NCBI GenBank assembly: GCA_012295275.1
Contig: CM022679.1
Coordinates: 7,869,669-7,899,668 of the forward strand
DNA: 30,000 nucleotides
Direction: 5' to 3'
Source: Chrysomallon squamiferum
Taxonomy: Eukaryota; Mollusca; Gastropoda; Neomphalida; Peltospiridae
Shown: one piece after another, positions 22,122 through 30,000 of the stretch
How the letters are laid out: every line of letters begins with the position of its first letter
Numbering within the stretch: position 1 is the stretch's first letter
The notes under the pieces: generated by a model
Database searches by the model: none
Told to the model about the DNA's origin: nothing
What the model saw: only the letters and a program-made list of their open reading frames with translations
Translations under genes and position numbers: made by a program

Positions 22122-22320
22122 AAAAGATATATGAAAGAAAACAGAGGGAGAGAAAACAAAAACCAAGGGAAAAGTGATAAATAAATAAAAAAATTAAAAA
22201 AGGAGAGAAAAAGAGACAGAAAAACTGAGTGAATTTTAAGACAGAATAAAAATGTTAGAATGAAAACAAAAGTGGAAGGAATGGTAAAAAAAAGAAAAAA
22301 AAAGAAGAAAGAATATATTT
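22062..22320. repeat. (GA)n array followed by a long purine-rich tract
   Basis: Pure GA repeats at 22062-22117 pass into about 200 bases that are nearly all A and G. The strand asymmetry is strong and similar to that at 10,131-10,370. Confidence 0.85.
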
Positions 22321-22745
22321 CCTGACTTGTAACAATGGAAGTGGAGTTTTGAAAACACTTTTCTCACCATGCATTGCTGTATGACACAATGCAGATTCTA
22401 GTCTTCACACGGGTCACATGAAAAACAACACTAAACACAATGGAATGGTAAAACCTGGAACTAACCTGCAGAATTCAATACAGGACAACTCAAAACTTGA
22501 CAACCACTGCACAACAGTTCTGTTATAAAATAGGACATTTCTTTCTGAAACTACTAGTACATTAGTACATATGTCAAAACTGTATTATTTGTAAAATATC
22601 TGCCTTCACTGAAATATTAATGAAACATCTATTAGCACAGTACTGTCATACATGTGTGAAAACTGTTATTTATACAGTATTTCTGATCACTGTAACAATA
22701 CAGTATCAACACTGGTATTCCTATGTCACAAATATACAATAAAAT

Positions 22746-23193
22746 GATCACCTCTTGATCCTAGTCTTTAGGTAATGTCTAGTCTTTTACAAGTACATGA
22801 TGATCACCTCTTGATCTGCACCTTTAGGCAATGTCTAGTCTTTTACAAGTGCATGATGATCACCTCTTGATCTGCACCTTTAGTTAATGTCTAGTCTTTT
22901 ACAAGTACATGATGATCACCTCTTGATCTGCACCTTTAGTTAATGTCTAGTCTTTTACAAGTACATGATGGTCACCTCTTGATCTGCACCTTTAGTTAAT
23001 GTCTAGTCTTTTACAAATACATGATGATCATCTCTTGATCTGCACCTTTAGTTAATGCCTAGCCTTTTACAAATACATGATGATCATCTCTTGATCTGCA
23101 CCTTTAGTTAATGTCTAGTCTTTTACAAATACATGATGGTCACCTCTTGATCTGCACCTTTAAATAACGTCATAGTCTTTTCAGGTAATGTGA
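22746..23193. repeat. 56-bp minisatellite, 8 copies
   Basis: Units start with GATCACCTCTTGATC or a one- or two-base variant at 22746, 22802, 22858, 22914, 22970, 23026, 23082 and 23138, a constant 56-bp period without indels. Each continues TGCACCTTTAGTTAATGTCTAGTC and TTTTACAAGTACATGAT. The first and last copies are the most diverged, as expected for array edges. AAGTACA in the early copies changes to AAATACA in copies five to seven. Confidence 0.95.
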
Positions 23194-23560
23194 CATGCAA
23201 AATGTGTTTATTGTTTAAAGCTGAACAGCAACACACAATCAAAAAGGTCACTGGAACAACCAACCTTTGACTGTCTTTACATTGACTTAAAACTTCCTTG
23301 TTTCAAACCCATTTAGTTCGCTGGGTAAATAGAGTTTCATTAGAACTGCACACCTTCATTACATACATTTCTGATTCTGTCTGAGGATTAACAAGCTTAT
23401 ACATCATGCCGAACTGGTCAGAGGCATCAACTACCCTACAAAGCAGGAATATTTGGTCTGTTTTTTTCAGTTTGCTGTTTTTTGTTGTTGGCTTCATCAC
23501 ACCTGGTTGGTTGATATCAGATCAGTGATGAGTTGCATGGCTTGTTGCTGAGCTGCTCAC
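23194..23560 (-). other. Complex island with a 65-codon minus-strand frame, product unknown
   Basis: The minus strand from 23500 to 23303 is open and reads D-Q-I-F-L-L-C-R-V-V-D-A-S-D-Q-F-G and L-V-N-P-Q-T-E-S-E-M-Y-V, with unbiased composition unlike the repeat-derived frames around it. I do not recognise a family, and no consensus splice sites frame it convincingly. It could be an exon of an unknown gene, a transposon relic, or chance. Confidence 0.2.
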
Positions 23561-23848
23561 CTTCGATGGATTCTTGTTTCTTTGATCCATATGGACTTTT
23601 AGGTAATTCTGATTCATCCTGATTATTGAGTTGTGTAATTTGGAATCAGTCACATATATAAATATATCTACATGGAACTGTAGATGGACATGTACATGCA
23701 TAGTGTTACTCTCACACACAAACACACAAACACAAAAACACAGAGACACACACATAAGTAAATATAATTACACAGAACTGGTTAAAGTAGCCTTTTTTTA
23801 TATTTGTTTCCATCTTTAAGTCTTTATTTATTTATATATTTTTGTTTG

Positions 23849-23852
<4 letters not shown>

Positions 23853-23890
<38 letters not shown>

Positions 23891-23945
23891 TTATATTTCT
23901 TATCATCATATCTGATTTTAACTACCTTTATTTTGTATTATTATA

Positions 23946-23983
<38 letters not shown>

Positions 23984-24001
23984 TACTATTATTATTATTA
24001 T
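23853..24001. repeat. (CA)n and (ATT)n microsatellites
   Basis: CA repeats at 23853-23888, then an ATT array at about 23946-24001 with one CTACTA interruption. Confidence 0.9.
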
Positions 24002-24199
24002 CTGTTTCCTTCATACAAACAATGCACATCAATGACATATTAATTTTATTTATTGCACAACTTAAATGGAAATAATATGGTTGCTTGTTTTGACAATGGT
24101 TTCCATTATCTGATATGTGATCTGACAATTTCTTGGCTTCATAACTGCAACTGATAGTTATATAATAAGTCTGTGTCCATCATGTTTAAAATTATTTAT

Positions 24200-24600
24200 T
24201 CTAGAAATCTGTGTTCACAGCTACACCCAAACTTATTTATGTAATATTTACAATTACAATTACAATAATAATTATAACTTATATTATAATTACCAGTTTA
24301 TTAACTTATATAACAGTACATTTTAATTACATAACTGTACACCATTGATTTAATGTTATAATAATTTACTCTGTAATTACATACCTATAACAGAACATAC
24401 ACATTAACATTTTCACAACATTATTATTATATGACATTGTAATTATATAACATTACATTATAAAAAAAAAAAACATTATATTTATATACCAACAAAAATT
24501 ATACCAACAGTAAATTATATTTATGTTCTGTAAATTAAAATCATCCATAATAAAATAAAAATTATTTAAAATTAAAAAGTTCCAGTATTATTCATATTCT
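24200..24600. repeat. Degenerate AT-rich repeat (ATTACA/TATA words)
   Basis: TTACAATTACAATTACAATAATAATTATAAC and later ATTACATAACTGTACA, AATTACATACC and AATTATATAACATTACATT suggest an old short-unit repeat, now very degenerate. No gene is seen between 24,002 and 24,930. Confidence 0.4.
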
Positions 24601-24936
24601 GGCTCTGAATGGCTGAAAGGCATTTGGTTTACATTATCTTTTTGAAAACAATGAATATACAGACCATTTTCACCATGGGAACTATAAGTTACAAATTGAA
24701 TTTTATATATTTATTACTAAATTTTTCTGACAAAAACATACCAACCGAAACTACAGACAGAAAAACAGAAGAAAAAAAAAAAAAATATTTAAAATTAAAA
24801 ATTTTCAAGAAGGCATTTGGATTTTATTTTTTTGCTCAGTCGAAAGATTTTTTTTTTTTTTTCTTTTTTAAAATTATTTTTTTTCTTTAAATTTGACATA
24901 GAGAATAAGAATTTAAATTGTAATCAAATTCTAAAA

Positions 24937-25000
24937 GGCCTTGTAGCCAAGTGGATTCCTGTGCTGTTGGAAAATGTCTGTGAAAACAAGTTTAATCCAA
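24937..25000 (+). mobile_element. Possible degenerate tRNA-derived SINE head
   Basis: TAGCCAAGTGG at 24944-24954 fits the pol III A-box consensus TRGYNNARNGG completely. Forty-four bases later, AAGTTTAATCC (24988-24998) matches 6 of 11 positions of the B box GGTTCGANTCC, at the spacing usual in tRNAs. The segment does not fold as an intact tRNA by eye, so a decayed tRNA-derived element is more likely than a tRNA gene. Its body and tail are not defined. Confidence 0.3.
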
Positions 25001-25210
25001 ACAAACAGACACGCACATTGTTTTAAAGCCAGCACAAAGCAGTGTGTTATTGACATCAGAGTTTGAAAAAAACGTCAAGAATTAGAATATGTCAGAAACA
25101 TCTTCGTCTAATTCTACCAGGAACAAAAAAAAAAAATATTTACATAAAAGGAGGGTTCATTTTTTTTTTTTTTTTCCTTTATTCTTTTATTTCTTCTTTA
25201 TTTTCTTTTT

Positions 25211-25640
25211 GTAATAATAATAATAATAATTTTGATTATTATTATTATTATTGTTGTTGTTATTATAATTATTATTTTATTGTTATTTTTAATGTTGTTA
25301 TACAGTTATTATTGTCATCATTAGTGTTGTTGTTATCATTATTATTATTATTGTTAGTGTTTTTGTTGTTTTTATATTAAAAATAATAGTAACAACAATA
25401 TTAATAATAATAATTATTATTATTAATATCATTGTAACTATTATTATTATAAATGCTGTAATTTCTATTATTATTAAAATAAAAATAACAGTAATAAAGA
25501 TAACAAACACTAATAATAATGATAAATAATAACTACAACTATAACAACAATAATGATAAAAATAATAACAACAATGATAACAATAATAATATTATTAACA
25601 ACAAAATAAAAATAACAACAAAAATATTAATATTATTTTA
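25211..25640. repeat. Strand-switching trinucleotide array (ATT/GTT then AAT/AAC)
   Basis: After a short AAT run, the first half (to about 25378) is T-rich with ATT, GTT and ATC units; the second half is A-rich with AAT, AAC and GAT units, with ATT patches between. The two halves are largely complementary, so one strand could fold back over several hundred bases. Ile/Val/Leu-rich frames from it are not genes. Confidence 0.8.
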
Positions 25641-26037
25641 TTATTATATTTTTTAACTCTTTTTTTCTGCTTTAATATTTTTTAAACCTATTCTCACTGG
25701 TATAAAGGCAAAAAATACCTTTTTTTGTAAAAAAAAATAAAAAAAAAAAATAAATAAATATACTGTTAGATATAGCACTCACTAAGCTGGGACACTGGTT
25801 TAAGGCAACCACTGATGAAGACAGGTTACATATGAAGCAGAACAGCTCAGACATTTAATTCACAACAAACTAACAGCTTACTAACTGTGTCTCTGAACAC
25901 TGTAAATTAGCTGTTATTAAGTGCTGACTAGAAGGTTTTTACATACAGCTCTTAACTATCAAAATCAAAAGATATTTTTTGTCTATACATTTCTATACAG
26001 AAAGGAGATCCTTCAAATAAAAATAGTAGTAATACTT

Positions 26038-26185
26038 TTAATAATAATAATGATGATGATATAGTACTACTACTAATAGTGGTAGTGATGATGATGATTG
26101 TGATGATGGTGATGATAACAATGATGATATATTACTACTATTACTAATAATAAAAATAATGATGATGATGATGATGATGATGATA
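26038..26185. repeat. GAT/AAT/ACT trinucleotide array
   Basis: AAT, GAT, ACT and GTG units alternate, ending in a pure GAT run at about 26158-26183. Same family of trinucleotide arrays as the preceding ones. Confidence 0.85.
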
Positions 26186-27865
26186 AGAGCAAGAGTTTAA
26201 AAATCAGTAAAAAAAAAAGGAATATTACATTTTATATAAATTAAAATTTGATCAAAGCAACATGACTCAGGAACAATATCAGTTTAAAACTTGATGAAAT
26301 TGTTCATCTCTTGATAAATAATAATATTGTTCAGTAATCAAATACTACAACAACCTTGTCACACATATACACCCCCACATATACACAACAACTGGAAAAA
26401 AAAGAAGAAAAAAGACAGGCATTTTCTAAAGTCCTAAAACATGTTCTTACATAAATTTCCTTTTCATAATAATGTTTGTTTAAGAAAAAAACCCAAAACA
26501 AAAAAAAAACAAAGGAAAAAACATTTTAAGTGAACCCGTAAAAGCAATAGGACAATATAAATCTATCAAGTAGTTTGATTTTTAAAATTCAAATGTTACA
26601 CAATATTTATGTCAATAATTCACACACTTTAAAAAAATATAAACAAAAATAAACCAAAAAATTTAGCCAAATGTTTAAGCATTTGTTTTGAAATGCATTG
26701 GAAGGAATCACATACATACATACATACACAGACATGAACAAGAAAACAACAAAAACCTGACTGTCATTTCTAAACAAGAGACAAACCTGGAAACACATCA
26801 ACCGGTGAAGAATAATTTGTGCATACCACTAAGTACAAGAAAACAAAAAAATATATATATATCATTTATAAATTTAAAATCTTTCAAAACTTTTATTTGC
26901 TAAGGGCTGAACCAGACGGAATCATGACTGTCTATAAATCTGTCATAAAGCAAAACAAGGAACTGTTGTCTGAAATTTATCACCCAAAGTGAAGCACATT
27001 AAGTCTGGTTATCCGACTTACATCATAATAAAACCTGACTTAATATTCAGAGGAGAAAGAACACAGGAAAAACACAAAGTCATAAATTTAAGAGATTCTA
27101 CTTGATATTTGTGGGAAAAGACGAGATTTTCCGCAAAGATATAAATATGATAATGCAATAAAAGTCTGAAGTTTTGATGCAGATAAGATCTTTCTTAATT
27201 TATAAATGTAATTTCATACTTGTGCTCAAGTCCTTGGTTTCCCCAAAAAACTTTAAAAATAAATCTGAAGTCTCAAACTTTTGCTTTGCTATGGATCTGA
27301 TTTTTTCTTTCTTTCTTTATTTTTTTGAGTGTTGCCTAATTCACACAAACATGTTGCTTACATTTAACAAAGTGAAATTTTGGGGCAAGTTGACTTCAAC
27401 CCCCCAAAAAAATAGATGTGAGCATTAACTTTCAAATGTACTTGGAATAATTAAAGCTTAAAAACAAGTGGTAATGTTAAACTTTAATTCACTCCTACTT
27501 GCCAATCACATTTTACTCTGTTGTAAAGATACTATTTTTGTAAGATTCAAAAATTCCAAATAAAGATGAAATTAAATTTGATAATTCCAATATTAGCAAA
27601 AAACAACACATGAAAAGAAATATTAAACACTTATTCATGGTATTTTTTTTTTACTAGCACCTGTCAGAAAATAAAAAAAAATAAAAAAAATAAAATTCCC
27701 TCATCTTAACAAAAAATTACATTATCAACAAAAAATCTGTGTTTTATCATGGCAAGTTTCATATTCAAACTAACAGCAATAATAAAAAAAAAAAATCAAA
27801 AAAAAAGAAATCTCTATTTAGAAGAAGTAAATGATTGAAGATAATGAAGTTAGGGTTTGGGTAAT
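26186..27865. other. AT-rich intergenic stretch, no gene seen
   Basis: A-rich low-complexity DNA with short A runs, an ACATACATACATACA run near 26710 and ATATAT near 26850. Open frames are short, Lys/Asn/Phe-rich and without domains. Nothing else could be supported. Confidence 0.45.
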
Positions 27866-27867
27866 GA

Positions 27868-28017
27868 AAAAGACAAGTAAAAGTAGATCAGCAATTCTTC
27901 ATGGCTGCCTTCGTGCCGCAGCAAATGAACATCATCGGCACATACAACAATGTCTACACACCACCCACAGCGTTCACTCTGGCAATACTAAAATCTAAAC
28001 AGATGAGCACTGGGTAA
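27868..28017 (+). pseudogene. Protein-like island, possibly a second S1 protease fragment
   Basis: A sharp GC-richer patch (27,900-28,000) in AT-rich DNA is open from after TGA at 27865-27867 to TAA at 28015-28017. It reads V-D-Q-Q-F-F-M-A-A-F-V-P-Q-Q, then N-I-I-G-T-Y-N-N-V-Y, then A-F-T-L-A-I-L-K-S-K. The last part recalls the S1 pattern D-I-A-L-L-K-L with Thr where the catalytic Asp should be, and D-Q-Q-F-F recalls the E-Q-F strand before it. The match is weak. The opposite strand is also open and Cys-rich over the same bases, so strand is uncertain. Confidence 0.25.
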
Positions 28018-29059
28018 ATGGGCCACAGATCACTGCTTCACTTCACATGCAGTGGTTTGTAAGATCAATTCACAATGATGGACTGGCTGTTATAGGGAAC
28101 ACTTTTTTTTTTTTTTTTTTTTTTTAAATATTTACAAAAGATACTAGCCTAAACTGTTTTATATACCTTAAAATACACATTAATCTTTGAATTTAAGTTG
28201 ATTTAGAAATCACTGAAATGTCTTTCTTAGTCTTCTTTTAAAAAATAAATAAATAAATAAATAGAAAGTGAAAGAAAAAACCTAACACTGCTATAATTAC
28301 TGATTCTTAAAACTTATAAATACCAGAATTAGTAAATAATGAAAGTTTTTTTTAAACTGAAAGTGAGTTATAGTTCATGATACAGTGTTTATAGGATGAA
28401 ATCTTGTTGAAGAGTATTGTAAAACATGACACAGATGACAGAAATAAATTCTTGCTTGAATCAAGTATTCTTTGCATACTCTTGAAACCATATATCAAAA
28501 CATTTTATGTCATGGACCCTGGCTGGAATAGGAAAAAGTCTGTTGTAAGTTTCAAAAGGCATTGATTCCAAAACCAATTATACTTCAAGATATTTTAAAA
28601 TTATTAAAAGATTTAAAACAAAACTATGTAAGTCAAAACTTTATTTGGAAAAGCTCAGCAAAAACAAAATCCATGAAAAACATTTCAAGTTTACATCTTC
28701 TGCAAGTTTCACCTAACAGTTCAAACAAAATAACTCCATTTTATACCTCTTACAAACACAAAAAAAAAAAAAATCAAAATTTTTTTTTTTTCCCCCTTCA
28801 ACTTATCCATTTTCTCTTTTTCCTTTCTTTTACCTCCATCTACACTTTCAACCGCAGAAAACTCTTAATAATTAGGCCACAGTTGTGATTACATCACTAC
28901 TCTCTCCACAACTACTGCAGCTTCTTTGACAGCATCTAAACATGCCAACACCAACAATTGAAAAAAACAAAACCAAAAAACCCCCAACAAACTTGTCAAG
29001 AAAAAGAGCTAGAAAAAAGCTCACATCAGGAGCAGCAGATATTCAAAGCATGTGGCCAC

Positions 29060-29060
<1 letters not shown>
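28018..29060. other. Intergenic stretch, no gene seen
   Basis: Contains a T tract (about 28104-28125), AAAT repeats near 28243-28263 and A/T runs near 28760-28792. A 108-codon plus-strand frame (28562-28888) crosses the A/T runs and is Lys/Phe/Asn-rich without a domain. Confidence 0.4.

Positions 29061-29062
<2 letters not shown>

Positions 29063-29110
<48 letters not shown>
29063..29110. repeat. (GA)n array
   Basis: About 23 uninterrupted GA units. The Arg-Glu frame through it is repeat translation. Confidence 0.95.
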
Positions 29111-29113
<3 letters not shown>

Positions 29114-29329
29114 AATTCAGTGATTACATCGGCAGTACAATGTAGATGTGATACCTGGTAATTTTAAATGATTCCAAGAACACACACATACACACAGTGG
29201 TCTCCAGACATTTTGAGAAAATGAAGAGAGATAAAAAAAAATATATATATATATATATACACAGATAACAATTCATGATCTTAAAATAATAGCATTATTT
29301 TTGTGGGTTTTTTTTAATATATATATTTT

Positions 29330-29443
29330 ATTTCATTTATTCTAAAAGTCCTATTTTTGTATCTTTATAGGTGTGTGTGTGTGTGTGTGTGTGTGTCCAC
29401 ATCTATAAAGATAAAAAAATAAGACTTTTAAAATAAATGAAAT
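29330..29443. repeat. 41-bp inverted repeat with (GT)n loop
   Basis: The left arm (29330-29370) is the reverse complement of the right arm (29403-29443) at 38 of 41 positions. The arms carry CATTTATTCTAAAAGTCC and its partner GACTTTTAAAATAAATG. The 32-base loop is a GT array (about 29371-29396) plus TCCACAT. Pairing may extend a few bases beyond each arm through AT-rich DNA. It would make a stable cruciform or RNA hairpin. It may be a small palindromic element (MITE-like), but no target-site duplication was identified. Confidence 0.85.
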
Positions 29444-30000
29444 GAAACAATATTTATTGGTTTTTTTTTTTCTTTTTTTTTAAAATCTTTGCTTTTTTAT
29501 TTTGTTGTGTATACATTTTATAAACATTGTCTTTGTACATATTTCTGATCATATATAATTGATAAACAGATAATAAAACACAGTTCAAGTAAATAAACAA
29601 ACAACATAAACAACAACAACAAAATGTCAAAAACATAACAGATCTAAAAAAAATCACGATTTCAAAATGTTTTCCTTTATTTATTTCCACCTCTATTTAA
29701 AAAATTTTAATGGCTACAGGTGAATGGAAAAGGTGAATGGAAAAGGTGACTGAGTTTAAATAAATAAATAAACATTGTAGTTTATGTCTTTGCTTTCTTT
29801 GATTTGTTTTTCTTTAGAATTTAAAACAAAAATGAATGTATTTATGCTTGTACAATAGCATCTGTTTTGTGTGTGTGTGTGTGCATGAATGTATGTATTC
29901 TTTTTTTTAAACTTTATTATCTCTTCCTTCTTTCTTTTTTTTTTTTTTTTTTTTTTGTTTTTTTTTTTTTTCTTTCACCTGATCATAATCTTCCCAACAT
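29444..30000. other. AT-rich intergenic end of window
   Basis: T-rich runs (29461-29480, about 29935-29971), AAAT repeats near 29759 and a short GT run near 29866-29882. A short GTGAATGGAAAAG duplication lies near 29720-29748. A 78-codon minus-strand frame (29454-29690) is low complexity. No gene is seen. Confidence 0.45.

Noticed and set aside
22746-23193. Regular repeats that might suggest a CRISPR array
   Set aside because: Units are directly adjacent with no variable spacers, and the sequence is from an animal genome; it is a minisatellite.
27850-27862. TTAGGG word suggesting interstitial telomere repeat
   Set aside because: Only a single unit is present.

Overview
The window is AT-rich animal DNA with one convincing gene. 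It is dominated by microsatellites (TC, GT, TATG, AAT), long A and T tracts and local tandem repeats. The large intron, GC-richer coding exon in AT-rich surroundings, and animal-type BTB-BACK protein all fit a metazoan. The microsatellite style would suit a mollusc, perhaps a cephalopod, but that assignment is inference.

Layout. 1-5,300: no gene, only degenerate period-4 and period-5 repeats, A/T tracts and three long TC arrays ending near 5.2 kb. About 5,400-6,799: less repetitive DNA ending in a strong splice donor, read as the 5' exon of a plus-strand gene. 6,800-14,116: its first intron, holding GT, TATG, 30-bp, ~140-bp and ~112-bp repeats plus two less repetitive islands. 14,117-15,303: the main coding exon of a BTB-BACK protein most like BTBD17/Tango10, followed by an AT-rich 3' UTR with three candidate poly(A) signals. 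16,100-23,200: almost wholly diverged tandem arrays with units of about 75-175 bp and one regular 56-bp minisatellite. A trypsin-like protease fragment sits at the end of one array near 19.1 kb. 23,200-30,000: AAT/GAT arrays, a tRNA-like element, a second protein-like island near 27.9 kb, and a 41-bp inverted repeat with a GT loop near 29.4 kb.

Most notable is the 3' splice site of the BTB gene. It sits in the last of three ~112-bp tandem copies, each carrying an AG and the start of the same exon. Only the last copy leads into the long reading frame; use of either upstream AG would give a short peptide. The donor at 6,799/6,800 joins in frame to the last acceptor and adds 32 residues to the N-terminus. 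More generally, serial local duplication of ~100-150-bp units is the main process visible here, and it has touched both a splice site and the edge of a protease fragment. No operon-like or prokaryotic system is present.
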